In this document: one piece after another, positions 19,701 through 30,299 of the stretch
How positions within the stretch are numbered: position 1 is the stretch's first letter
Layout: every line of letters begins with the position of its first letter
NCBI GenBank assembly: GCA_958450365.1
Contig: CAUEEP010000022.1
Coordinates: forward strand, 62,001-126,000
Direction: 5' to 3'
Source: Mesorhabditis belari
Lineage: Eukaryota; Nematoda; Chromadorea; Rhabditida; Rhabditidae
DNA: 64,000 nucleotides
Position numbers and translations under genes: made by a program
The notes under the pieces: generated by a model
Database searches by the model: none
What the model saw: only the letters and a program-made list of their open reading frames with translations
What the model was told of the DNA's origin: nothing

Positions 19701-22700
19701 TCAAAAGCCGCGCAATATCGAAGACCCAAGCTTCAACAATCAAGTGTTCGTTTTAAGAACTAATTTACGCACTAAAAGCCCCAAACTTTCACTAATGCAT
19801 AGATAAAAACTAAAAATAGATTTCTAGCTGATTCTATAAATTAGACTGGTCAAAAAAGAACTTCAACATTTCCGGTTAAAAATCAGTGATTAAAAAGCTT
19901 GTAGTTGGATCTAAGCCTTTGGATACGGTTCACCTCTGTGTGATACTGGATCCGGGGTTAAAAGTCCGGGGTTCTCCGGCGAGTCAGCATTCCCGGTTAA
20001 AAGTCAGTGGTTAAAAAGCTTAGAGTTACTCTGAATAATTCAGAGTGCTCAAAACAAGCGTTTCGTTTGAATGTTTTTGCATGGAATAATGGAAAAGGAC
20101 TTCGGTTCCTTCGAGTCAGCATTTCCCACTTTTTAGTATAACTGTCAGTTTTAAATTGATTTACTTTCTTAAACTTTAAACTAATCCAAGAAAATACTAA
20201 CAATAAGCTTTCAGTTTCCGCTATTTCTCTGTTCTCATCAATATCACCAATTATTCTCCAGAACAAGTGATGATTTATCGAGATGTCGATAATGTGCAAT
20301 GCAAGTGAGTTTGAGAAATCGGATTGCAAGATTTTTGGGTTCTAGCATTGGAACAACCGATCAAAAAGAGTATGAACCGAAGAGAAAAAGACGACCTTTC
20401 ATGAAAACATATCAAACAACGACAACTGAAGCCACAACAAGATTTATTCGACCTTACATGTAAGTTTTTTCGCATAAGATTCTGATTGTGTTGATAAAAA
20501 AAACTCATAATTTACTTACACGATGCTAATTTGAGTTTAAAACTTTGGAAACACTCAATTTTCCCTTTTTTTTGACCAGTAACCCTTTTGAGAAAATGTC
20601 TCGGTGAGGTAAGTGATTGAAAAAAAGGAAAATTGTTTGATGTCTTTCATAAGCGCTTAAAAAGAAATACAGTTAAGTGGAACGGGAAAAGGAAAGAAAA
20701 GAAAGGAAAGAAAAGAAAGGAAAAGAAAAGAAAAGAAAAGAAAAGAAAAGAAAAGAAAAGAAAGCAATCATATGTTTAGTGAGATTTTTGATGCATTGTG
20801 TAGACTTGACTATCGAGAGCTTATCGAAATCAATATCGAGATCTCTAACTTTTCCAAAGACTTTAAAAATGATAAAACCTAAGTCTCGAATATCGACAGT
20901 ATTCAGCGCATCGAATTTCCCTTTTAAAAGGATTTGATGGAGAATTAACTTTACCATTATCGATAAGCTTATTGAGAAAGCTTATCGAGATCTCAATCTT
21001 AAAGAAAGCTTATCGAGATCTCAATCTTGAAGAAAGCTTATCGAGATCTCAATCTTGAAGAAAGCTTATCGAGATCTCAATCTTAAAGAAAGCTTATCGA
21101 GATCTCAATCTTGAGGAAAGCTTATCGAGATCTCAATCTTGAATAAAGCTTATCGAGATCTCAATCTTAAAGAAAGCTTATCGAGATCTCAATCTTGAAG
21201 AAAGCTTATCGAGATCTCAAAGCTCTCGGTAACAATAATATCAATAAGCATCGATAAGAACTTATCAAGATCTCGATCTTCAAATCTAGTAGTGGGTATT
21301 GATTGAAAGGGATCAAAACTTGTATTCTTAAATTAATTCAAACCCTATATTCAATGGGTTAATGAATAGATCGTATTCAAAACCTAAAATCAAGTACTTA
21401 AAGCAGCTGCATTAACTTTTCAGAATGTTCTATTTAAGCAAACACTTATTGCCAAGAAGATGACATTAAAAAACTATTTTTAGGTCATCTTTGTAACAGG
21501 TTCTTTGTAAAAAAATTTTGTTTAAAAATAGAGATTATAGAGCGTATTGCTATCTAACAAAGCATTAAATAGAAAAGAAAAAAGAAAGCGTTTTTGTCGT
21601 GGAAAAAGTGAGCTGAGTTTAAGCTGGAAAATAATGCTTTTTTTTGTTGCTAATGATAAAATTTTAGGAGAAAGCTTATTTTTTACGAGGAATTTCTTGG
21701 AGTCTTGTAAATAATAGAATAGAATAGAATAGAATAATAGAATAGAATAGAATAGAATAGAATAATAGAATAATAGAATAGAATAGAATAATAGAATAAT
21801 AGAATAGAATAGAATAGAATAATAGAATAATAGAATAGAATAGAATAGAATAATAGAATAATAGAATAGAATAGAATAGAATAGAATAATAGAATAATAG
21901 AATAGAATAGAATAATAGAATAAATAATAGAATAGAATAGAATAGAATAATAGAATAATAGAATAGAATAGAATAATAGAATAAATAATAGAATAGAATA
22001 GAATAGAATAATAGAATAGAATAGAATAGAATAGAATAATAGAATAATAGAATAATAGAATAGAATAGAATAATAGAATAATAGAATAGAATAGAATAGA
22101 ATAGAATAATAGAATAGAATAGAATAATAGAATAATAGAATAGAATAGAATAGAATAGAATAATAGAATAGAATAGAATAATAGAATAAATAATAGAATA
22201 GAATAGAATAATAGAATAGAATAGAATAATAGAATAGAATAGAATAGAATAGAATAATAGAATAATAGAATAGAATAGAATAATAGAATAAATAATAGAA
22301 TAGAATAGAATAGAATAATACAATAAATAATAGAATAGAATAAAGTGTTCTTGAATTGGTGGATTCGTTTTTTTCGAAATTCGAGTTCAAATCTCTGCAA
22401 AAACTTTCTATTCAGTGAGATTTACGGTATCATTATGAAAGTTTTGTTTAAAAGTAAGTCTGTTTAATGTTTAAAAGATTATAAGCTAGATCTAGGCTTT
22501 GTCTTTGGATAAAATTTCATCTAAAGTCCATCTTCGATCTTCGATTCATATCGATTCAATCGTACTTTTTCAGGCCCGAGCGATCCATCCGTTTACCCAC
22601 TACGAAGGGTTTCGATTATGAGGGAAAAGTGGGATTTTGTAAATCAAATATTTTAGATGTTAGATTTTTATCTATATTTTTATCTATTTAATACTTAGCT

Positions 22701-25700
22701 AAGAGCTATTCTTCAGATAAATCTCGACAAGGAATACTCAATCGATTTCGAGTGCAGTGTCCCGTATCAAGTCTACCGTCCGACACGATACGATATCACG
22801 ATTACATTGGGTAAGATTAAAAACTTTATCATTGATTTACATGGATTTGATTTGATGGATTTACAATTGTTGGAGACGTTACAAGGCTCGCGTAATTCAT
22901 TTATTGGATTGGTGAATTGAAAACTGCGGGCTATTGTCATATGTGAGAGTTTTCACACTTTCTTCAAAAGAAACCCATTTTGGTGTCAATGGAAAAGTTG
23001 TAGAGAATCAAAAATCAAGCTTATATCCAAATTTTCAGAACGATTCAAAACACTGGTTTTCAAGAAATGCCAAATTCACGAATTTTCACAAAACTTGCAT
23101 TTTAAGCGAAACTACTAAGTGTATCTTTTTGAAAATTTGGCTATAAGCCTCATTTTTGATTCTCTACAACTTTTCTATTGACACCAAAATGGGTTTTTTT
23201 TGAAGAAAGTGCTCAAACTGGGACATCTCCAGTCCTCCATTTTTGAGTCTCACACTTGTCTCACACACAAACCAAAATCCTACTACGAAAGAGGAATCCG
23301 CAAATTGCCTGTAAAATGGGCAGAAGTCGTCAATAATGATGGAGATTATTTGGAATGAATTGATGGTAAAATGTTGAATTAATTTTAGTTCAAAGTCCCG
23401 CGGTTTTCAATTCACTAACCCAATAGTTTTGGATTCAGTTTTGGATTCGGTACAGATTCGGCTCCTTTTCGGTACAGATTTGGTTCCTTTTCGGTAAAGC
23501 TTTGGTTCCGGTTCGCTACAGATTTGGTACCTTGTAAAATAAATAGCCTTGTTTGGGAACTTTTGGCGCATTCTCCATACAGGCCGGACCTCGCCCCTTT
23601 TGATTACTATTTATTCCGGAGCATGAGTAATAAGCTTGCGGGAGAACACTTCGATTCGGAAGAAGCAGTCAAAAATTGGCTTTGAAAGTTTTTCGATTCA
23701 AAACCAAAATCCTACTACGAAAGAGGAATCCGCAAATTGCCTGTAAAATGGGCAGAAGTCGTCAATAATGATGGAGATTATTTGGAATGAATTGATGGTT
23801 TTATGTTGAATAAATTTCAGTTCAAGCTCCGGCAGTTTTCAATTCACCAACCCAATAGATTTTATAAACTAAGTAATACAAATAAATGAAAATTTCTAGG
23901 CTACGAGGGTCAAAAACGACCTGAATCCTATAAGAGCGAGCGTTTTGGAAGATACAATGTGGATTGTGTGAATTACTCAAAAGATGTAAGAAAAGGCTAA
24001 TGATTATAATCTAATAATATCTTCTGTATGTAAATATCTAATATTATTTAAATATTTAGGATGTAGATTTCTCGCAAGAAGGTAAAAGGGCCACATGTCG
24101 AGTGGGACAACCGAGAGAGGAAAGACAAAGCAGTTTTGGTGAGAGATCTGGTTGAAAAAAGAGTATAAAAAGTTATTAGGATTAATCTTTATTCGTTTAT
24201 TCAATAAACTCATCACTGATAATCCTAGTTGTTAAAAATTATGATATTTATAAGGAGAGACTTGTGTCGAAAGTCGAAAGGTAGCTAATTTTGAGTTACA
24301 AGTTTTATTGATCACTCTTCTTGGTCTTTCAATCAGCTCAAGCTCCTTTCTTTGGATCTAAAAATCGTTTTAAAGTAAGACTCAGACTTCTTGACGATTT
24401 TTCGTCACTTTTAGTCCAATTGTCAATAGATTTACAACAAAAAACGAGACACTTCAATATCTACTTTTTCTGGATTTCTTGCTGATGTTAGAATCTTTTA
24501 AGTTCTTTCTTTTGGTCTAAAAATAAAGTAGCCATTGAAGCGGTCAAATCTCGTTCTTCCGTTGTACACCTATTGACAATTAAACTGAAAATTAATAGAT
24601 CTAGTCCAGACATTCTCTGGGATACGGTAAGGTGTTTAGAAAGTACAAGACACATAAACTAACTACCGTAAATACTGTAATAGTACCCCACCCCCACAAT
24701 GACGGTGCGCAGTGTTGTGTAGTCTAGCTTTGAACGAGTTTTTCTCAACACTGGTTTATGCTACGATGCGCGCTTTGGTATCAAAAAATAGCCCTGAATT
24801 TCAGCTATTTTTTGATACCTAAACGCGCATTGTAGCATAAACCAGCGTCGAGAAAAACGCGTTTTTCCGGGATTGTTGCGTAGTCTAACTTTAAACATTC
24901 GGTTCTCCGCGCTGCTTGATGCTACGAGGCGCGCTTTGGTATCAAAAAATAGCCCTGAATTTCAGCTATTATTTGATACCTAAGCGCACATTGTAGCATA
25001 AACCAGTGTTGAGAAAAACTCGTTCAAAGCTAGACTACACAACACTCCGCACCGTCATTATGGGGGGTGGGGTACTATTACAGTATTTACGGCAAGCTAT
25101 TTATTCCATGATTTCTGGTAGCCTCTGGAAACAGAAAAATAAAATACCGTAAATACTTTAATAGAACGCCATCCCCATAATGACGGCCGTAAAATCGCGT
25201 AGTCTAACTTTGAAGGTCCCGTTCTCGGCGCTGGTTTATGCTACAATGTGCGCTTTGGTGTCAAATGATAGCCCTTGAAATCTAGTATTTTTTGGTATCA
25301 AAAGTGTAGTTGGGAAAAATCTAGGGGCTGAGAAAAAAAATGATTTACTAAAAAGGAAGTTAAAGTGGCGTTCTTTCTGAGGCATCTCTTCCAAATTCCC
25401 AGTTTCCCAAAGTGGTAATAGAGGTGATTATCAAAAAATAGCCCCGAATTTCAGCTATTTTTTGATACCTAAGCGCGCATTGTAGCATAAACCAGTGTCG
25501 AGAAAAACTCGTTCAAAGCTAGACTACACAACGCTCCGCTCCGTCATTATGGCGGTGGGGTACTATTACAGTATTTACGGTAAGTCGTTAAACCCTTTGC
25601 ATCCTTTTATAATAACAATAGTCTTTAATAAGCAATAAATCTATTTAATATTTTGTTCTGAGTCTAAATAGTCATTTAATTACATAGCTATAACATTTTT

Positions 25701-28700
25701 TTTTATTTTATATCTATTTTTAACATATACCGTATTTTCTGTAATAGTAGTGCAGGCTGGAGGGGACTTGAAAAAATAGTAGTATTACAGAAAATACGGT
25801 AACATTAATATTTTAGGTATTCGTCGTCGTCTTTTCAATCTCGATGACGGTCTCTCATTTGTGATCATCGGTGATGGAGAATGGAAAGTGGAACAAGATG
25901 GAGATCGATTTATGATCACAATCGGACACTCACCCAGGAATCGAAGTGAGTTGGCGAGAAAAAAATTCAAAACTATTGAGTTGCGGAGAATGAAATGGCG
26001 TTGACTTTTAAAGAATTTTCTGTAGCGCGTAAAACCTCCATATAATCTATTGTTTTTATAATCAAAAAGATCTTTCATTGCACTATAAAATGGGTTTTGA
26101 GAGATTCGGAAAAACTTCTGTTTTGTGGATTTTATGATCTCCTAAACGCAATCAGTTAAAACCAGCCAGAAAAATCTAGCCTAGCGGCGGATTTTTCTGG
26201 CTCAGTGCAGAGGGTTTTTTTTCACCTCTAAAGGAATCGAACCCGTGATATCTCACTCAAATAATGTAAGAACAAAAAAAGCAAAAAAGATTCAAAAGAA
26301 AGACCGGACCGGGACCGAACCCAAGACTAACCGAGCCCAACGTTGCTCAACTTGGCAGATCGGACGCCGGGACGCACTGCCACTTGGCCACCCGGTAGCA
26401 TAATTTCGCTTTGAGGAAAAACGGTCAAATTACCGTATTTTCTCTAATTACATTTTCTCTAATGTAATTTTTGTAGTGATCTCGTCAGTTATTTTCTCTA
26501 AATAACGATTTATAGATGCTCTGAAAAAAATGATCTTTGAGTTCTATTTGAAATATGATTTGTAAAGAAATAAGTGAGCTTTCTAAAGTAACAATTTGTT
26601 ATTTGATAAAGACTCCTTGATTTTATCAAAGTTTCTTTGAAAGTCGGCATCATTTCATACTCCTCAACCCAATAATTCGTTTTTTGGTAAGAATCAGTCC
26701 CAATTTGGGGCCTCTCCTTAACCCATTCGAAACTTCTGCAGCGAATAATCGCCGCAGCAAAAACTCAGGAACGGACCGCTGCAGTGATTATTCGCTGCGC
26801 TATTTTCATTCAATTAATTGCTTTTTTTTTGCTGTTTTTCAGCATTACATGTATATTCCAATTGTAGCAGATCTACAAATTACGTGGGCAAAAAAGATGT
26901 TTCATATTTACCCGGAATCTAATGCAGTCTCTGGTTTTGCATTGAAATGTTCCGTAATAGCTCTAATCTTATAAAGCCGATCTCCTGCAGGATCCAGTTC
27001 ATTATCACAAAAACGCAGGTTGCGAAGAATAGATTCAAATTTTGCTCTTGACATAATGTGGGACATGTGGGTAAAAACTCCTAATCCAGGCCTGCTACTC
27101 CAGTAGTCACGAATCCTCGGTAATTTGACGATTCCCATTTGAAGCCAGGAAGAGCTTGAAAGATTTTGCATCGAAATCCTGCCAGTTTGTTTTCCTTTTT
27201 CCATGTTTATTAGATTCGCCTACTAACATATTAATTAATTTGTCGTCGATAAAATAAGAATAATAATCGATAGGATCTTGAAAAGTACTGAAGTCAAATC
27301 CAAATCGTTCTTCATCAAAAATAGATGGTGTAGGTGTCTCTCTTACATCTCTCCAACCATAAATAAACTGCTTCGGAGTCAAAAATGTCAAAAAAGGGCT
27401 TGGTCCGTAGACGAAGAAAAAGAAAAAACGCTGCGGTTTCGAATGGGTTAAAGACTTTTAGTATTTGTTCAATGATGAGATCAACAAGATCACCAAGATC
27501 AACGATTTCTTCTCAAACTTTCAAATGATAGTGTCATTTGATAAAGATACTTCTAGATATTTCTAGTGTCGCTTGATAAAGACTACTTGATGTTATACAG
27601 GGTGGGCCAAAATTACCGTTACATATCTCTGTATAAAATATAAAAGAGTCTCTATATAAAAATGCAACTCAAAAGGTTAAAGATTTCTCTTAAAAATAAC
27701 TTTTATTGTCTCATAACAATTCATAAAAACTATTCCTTTAGCTCCAATATCCAATAATAACAGATCTCCAATAGCTTTTACACAAGCGTCCAAACGTCGT
27801 AGAAAAGCGTCGATCGTGGCGAGAAGGAGATCCAATTCTTCCAGATAGGAGATCCAACTCTTCCAGATAGGAGATCCAATTCTTCCAGATAGGAGATCCA
27901 GCTCTTCCCAAGCCTTTTCGAGCGCTTTTTTCAAACTGTCAACAATTGGTTGATAGCGTCAACTGATAGCATTTGTGATTTATTTTTCTTGTAGGCCTTT
28001 AACTTGAGCTTGTTTTTGATGATTCTTCTAAGGGATGTTCCCCAGTTTTTGTGACATTTTCCGCACCGATTAGTTTGGCGTTTTGAACAGGCGATTCCTC
28101 ACTTTTTTTGACATTTGCTGAAGTTGTTACCGTTCTCTTTCTTCCATTTCGCTTTTCTCCCTTTTTGTTTTCGCATTTGCGCGTGAGTGAGCATTGTAAC
28201 GGTAATTTTGGCTCACCCTGTAGAAGTCGGCGTTTTTGAAACTCGCCGCCATTTCACTCTCCCCAATCCAACCGTATGAATAATGAGAAATTTAACTTAT
28301 TTTTTTGCAGTGCCATTGACGAAATCGCATTCGGAGTACACTTTCGGGCGATACACGATCGTCATCGACAATTTCACCCTCAAATATTTCACACTAGAGC
28401 AGGTATTGTTATCAGGTTTAAAGTGTTTAATGGCTATAGACGTGTAAAAAGGATTTCTTTCACTTCTTTATTACTAATTCTGATTCTGATTTTCAAGTGC
28501 GAGCCCACGGTTCTAAAGACCCAGGTATTTCCTTCTTTCTTCCTTTCTTCTTCCTTCTTTCTCTTGGCAAGCTACAATACCGTTTAGCTCTAACGAGCAA
28601 TAGCAAAAGCAGAAGGTCTAGGGTTCAATCCCTTTCCAGGAATCTGCTTTTTCTTGCCAATTCCACTTCTTTATTACTCTAAAGTAAACTCAAGATATGT

Positions 28701-29132
28701 GACTAGGTTTTGGCTAGAGGACTGACCTAGAGGACTGATCTAGAGGCTAGAGGACTGACCTAGAGGACTGATCTAGAGGCTAGAGGACTGACCTAGAGGA
28801 CTGATCTAGAGGCTAGAGGACTGACCTAGAGGACTGATCTAGAGGCTAGAGGACTGACCTAGAGGACTGATCTAGAGGCTAGAGGACTGACCTAGAGGAC
28901 TGATCTAGAGGCTAGAGGACTGACCTAGAGGACTGACCTAGAGGACTGATCTAGTGGCTAGAGGACTGACCAGACACAGGATATTATTAGCCACTTTGAC
29001 TCTGTAATGTCACTGATATATGCACTGTTCCACTAGCATTACGATGATTGGCATTAGTTTGTTTTTAAAAATTGTTCTTTTCAGATCAACAACCGCCTGC
29101 AATGCATAATCGGCATCAATCAACGACGCTGA
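16765..29132 (+). CDS. Secreted Thr/Pro-rich protein with threefold internal repeat, 15 exons; in-frame TGA in exon 7
   Basis: Exons: 16765-16850, 17631-17787, 18442-18858, 19639-19745, 20215-20304, 20346-20459, 20580-20608, 22574-22638, 22717-22810, 23900-23985, 24060-24138, 25817-25945, 28311-28402, 28498-28524, 29085-29132; 1620 nt, all phases agree. Residues 1-15 (MLPLLLIFLVHIAYA) are a signal peptide, so the protein is probably secreted. Exon 3 encodes a basic, Thr/Pro/Tyr-rich linker (TTTTTEATYPTPPPQEQP) that may be O-glycosylated. Three segments share a pattern ending in Cys: FRYFSVLINITNYS, FGRYNVDCVNYSKD and FGRYTIVIDNFTLK, each followed by an NVQCNIG, ATCRVG or LQCIIG motif. I do not recognise the family. 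Exon 7 reads CGG TGA G (TGA 20605-20607), so this copy may be defective or exon 7 misjudged. Confidence 0.7.
17878..18330. repeat. 10-bp minisatellite (AGTAAATTTG / AGTAAAATTG) in intron 2
   Basis: About forty-five copies, drifting from AGTAAATTTG through AGTAAAATTG to AGTCAAATTA. It fills the intron between exons 2 and 3 of the secreted-protein gene. Confidence 0.93.
18926..19066 (+). repeat. 15-bp repeat leading into a tRNA-like sequence
   Basis: Four copies of TCTGTGGGCGCATGG run into TGTGGCGCAGTCAGGAGCGC (A-box-like) and CTGGGTTCGATTCCCTG (B-box-like, near 19028). Acceptor-stem pairing is poor, so this is tRNA-derived and probably not a working tRNA. Confidence 0.5.
19207..19475. repeat. 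18-bp then 15-bp minisatellite (CTTCAGATCTTGAGCTCC / TAGATCTTGAGCTTT)
   Basis: Seven or eight copies of the longer unit followed by about nine of a shortened derivative. It lies in the intron between exons 3 and 4 of the secreted-protein gene. Confidence 0.92.
20681..20765. repeat. Purine tract (GAAAAGAAAG)n
   Basis: Short interrupted A/G run; the open frames across it are artefacts. Confidence 0.85.
20968..21220. repeat. 28-bp minisatellite (AAGCTTATCGAGATCTCAAT)
   Basis: About nine units with CTTAAAGAA or CTTGAAGAA ends, in intron 7 of the secreted-protein gene. Confidence 0.92.
21715..22345. repeat. AATAG/AATAATAG microsatellite, about 630 bp
   Basis: Mixture of GAATA and GAATAATA units with occasional AATAAATAATA. 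It keeps all three minus-strand frames open, giving FYSILLFYS-type repeats that are not proteins. Confidence 0.95.
22904..23423 (+). mobile_element. Mariner-family element, internally deleted (copy 1)
   Basis: Terminal repeats TTGGATTGGTGAATTGAAAA and its complement, flanked by TA on each side. The end of the transposase frame survives at about 23240-23358 (ERGIRKLPVKWAEVVNN, then a stop), typical of the mariner C-terminus. It is inserted in intron 9 of the secreted-protein gene. Confidence 0.88.
23540..23855 (+). pseudogene. Mariner transposase C-terminal fragment
   Basis: The frame reads HSPYRPDLAPFDYYLFRSMS (containing the third Asp of the mariner DDD catalytic triad), then GEHFDSEEAVKNWL, a TGA, and FDSKPKSYYERGIRKLP. 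The right terminal repeat follows (CAATTCACCAACCCAATAG). It is the same family as the neighbouring MITE and shows what its transposase looked like. Confidence 0.85.
24666..25092. mobile_element. Foldback element, pogo-like termini (copy 1)
   Basis: Ends CCGTAAATACTGTAATAGTA and its complement. The interior is a tandem pair of palindromes containing TGGTATCAAAAAATAGCCCT. No coding capacity. Confidence 0.85.
25146..25580. mobile_element. Foldback element, pogo-like termini (copy 2)
   Basis: Same termini (CCGTAAATACTTTAATAGAA at left, CAGTATTTACGG at right) and flanking TA, diverged in the middle. It lies 54 bp from copy 1 in the same intron. Confidence 0.85.
25730..25799. mobile_element. Minimal pogo-type element (70 bp)
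   Basis: Only terminal repeats remain: CCGTATTTTCTGTAATAGTA and its complement separated by about 28 bp, with flanking TA. It ends 17 bp upstream of exon 12 of the secreted-protein gene, so it forms part of the polypyrimidine/branch region. Confidence 0.8.
25976..26672. mobile_element. Mariner-like MITE (TIR TTGAGTTGCGGAGAATGAAA)
   Basis: Inverted ends TTGAGTTGCGGAGAATGAAA and TTTCATACTCCTCAACCCAA, with TA outside each. It contains a tRNA-like insertion. Related ends occur at 28226-28260 and 46263-46781. Confidence 0.7.
26283..26398 (-). repeat. tRNA-like sequence (SINE-type head)
   Basis: On the minus strand: A-box-like GGGTGGCCAAGTGGCAGTGC and B-box-like GGGTTCGGTCCC. The spacing is too long and pairing too weak for a functional tRNA. 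Confidence 0.5.
26722..27447 (-). mobile_element. piggyBac element with TTAA target sites, internally truncated
   Basis: Inverted ends CCCATTCGAAAC (26722) and GTTTCGAATGGG (to 27447) are each bordered by TTAA (26718-26721, 27448-27451), the diagnostic piggyBac target. The minus strand encodes the N-terminal part of a DDE_Tnp_1_7 transposase in two overlapping frames. Confidence 0.92.
26908..27391 (-). pseudogene. piggyBac transposase N-terminal remnant, frameshifted
   Basis: Frame 1 (27391 down to about 27190): FTFxxF-like start, DYYSYFIDDKLINMLVGESN, corresponding to the FxxFFxDxLIxxIVxETN block of the family. Frame 2 (about 27170 down to 26908): MGIVKLPRIRDYWSS, MSRAKFESILRNLRFCDNE and DRLYKIRAITEHFNAKP, the standard MGIxxLPxxxxYW and FxxILRxLHFxDN blocks. 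One frameshift lies in the overlap and the catalytic half is absent, so it cannot transpose itself. Confidence 0.85.
27598..28220 (-). mobile_element. Tc1/mariner-type element with degenerate transposase tail
   Basis: Ends CAGGGTGGGCCAAAATTACC and its complement GGTAATTTTGGCTCACCCTG, with TA on both sides. The minus strand 27934-27677 encodes AWEELDLL, then TIDAFLRRLDACVKAIGDLL, like the C-terminus of Tc1-superfamily transposases. A 32-bp unit (TAGGAGATCCAATTCTTCCA) is tripled inside the frame. It is inserted in a mariner-like MITE whose right end resumes at 28223. Confidence 0.75.
28560..28655 (+). repeat. tRNA-like fragment in intron 14
   Basis: GTCTAGGGTTCAATCCCTTT near 28617 resembles a B box and T arm; the upstream half is short. 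Not a credible tRNA gene. Confidence 0.35.
28712..28968. repeat. 35-bp minisatellite (TAGAGGACTGATCTAGAGGC)
   Basis: About seven units alternating GACTGACC and GACTGATC, in the last intron of the secreted-protein gene. Confidence 0.92.
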
Positions 29133-29141
29133 AAATTTTTT

Positions 29142-29275
29142 TTGATTCGAGAGCTTTTACGAATCTTAGAATACAATATCGGGTGTTATTTTCTTTGAAA
29201 ATCTTTTATGTACATATCATTTTCGATAAATGTAAATGTTATATAGATTTATTCATCAGAAAATTCATCAGAAAG
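29142..29275 (+). repeat. 3' flank of secreted-protein gene, duplicated 660 bp downstream
   Basis: GATTCGAGAGCTTTTACGAA through TTCATCAGAAAATTCATC recurs at 29805-30292, where it is split by a pogo-type MITE at 29835-30177. The upstream copy is therefore the empty site. Confidence 0.8.
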
Positions 29276-29317
29276 ATCAGAGACGCCGCTGGAACTTTTC
29301 CCAGAGCCTAGCATACG

Positions 29318-29540
29318 GGCTCTGGCTTCTGGTCAGGCTCAGGCTTCTGGTCAGGCTCAGGCTTCTGGTCAGGCTCAGGCTTCTGGTCAGGCTCAGGCTT
29401 CTGGCCAGGCTCAGGCTTCTGGCCAGGCTCAGGCTTCTGGTCAGGCTCTGGCTTCTGGTCAGGCTCTGGCTTCTGGTCAGGCTCAGGCTTCTGGTCAGGC
29501 TCTGGCTTCTGGTCAGGCTCTGGCTTCTGGCTAGGCTCTT
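29318..29540. repeat. 18-bp minisatellite (CTCAGGCTTCTGGTCAGG)
   Basis: About twelve copies with CTCTGG and GGCCAGG variants. It directly follows a 55-bp module (29273-29327) also found at 33468-33522. Confidence 0.92.
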
Positions 29541-29834
29541 TGCCTGGCTTACAGTCCCTGAAGTCGATTGGATCTTAGCATCGATTTTTTACCAACAGAT
29601 TTGTTACTAAAAATACAGTCTATAACAAATCTAGCAGTCAGTACACAACTAGATACTACAGGATGTTCAAAAAAGTTCCCCAATTCAACTCAAACTTCTG
29701 AAAAAGCTTAAGTGGCTCAGAACAAATTTCAGTTTTCTTTTATTTAAAGTCTCATTCATTTAAAGTCCATTTTTTCAAGAACTTTAGCCTTTTTTTGCTT
29801 TTGATTCGAGAGCTTTTACGAATTTTAGAATATA

Positions 29835-30177
29835 CCGTATTCTCTCTAATAATAGTGCACTCTTTAATAGTATTGCGGTTCAGGAGGGGGTTGAAAAAAT
29901 AGTAGTCGAAAAATCGAAAATTGTTGTGCAAAGGGCAAAAACATCTTTTTGTTGTTTGTCAACACACAAACTGTCAACTCGCCGGCCCACAACTGTATGT
30001 CAAAAGGAGCCAAAGGAGTACGTGAAAGAGTTGCAAGAATTTTTGGAACAAATCTTATATCTGTCTTACTTTGGTAAATGATAAAACTCTTTAATAGTAG
30101 TGCACTCTTTAATAGTATTGCGGTCCAGGAGGGGGTTGAAAAAATAGTAGTGCGCACTACTATTAGAGAGAATACGG
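29835..30177 (+). mobile_element. Pogo-type element with transposase remnant, copy C (343 bp)
   Basis: Ends CCGTATTCTCTCTAATAATA and TATTAGAGAGAATACGG, TA on both sides. The interior encodes on the plus strand a fragment containing KEYVKELQEFLEQILYLSYF, as in copy D at 58046-58554, where it follows RRPTTVCQKEP. The RRPTTxxQK block matches the DNA-binding end of pogo/CENP-B transposases. Confidence 0.8.
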
Positions 30178-30299
30178 TAATAGAATATAGAATACAATAT
30201 CGGGTGTTTTTTTCTTTGAAAATCTTTTATGTACATATCATTTTCGATAAATGTAAATGTTTAATAGATTTATTCATCAGAAAATTCATCGTTTTTCTT

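Noticed and set aside
21522..22400. Long minus-strand open frames of up to 292 codons rich in FYSILL
   Set aside because: Translation of an AATAG-type microsatellite; all three frames are open and no unique domain exists.
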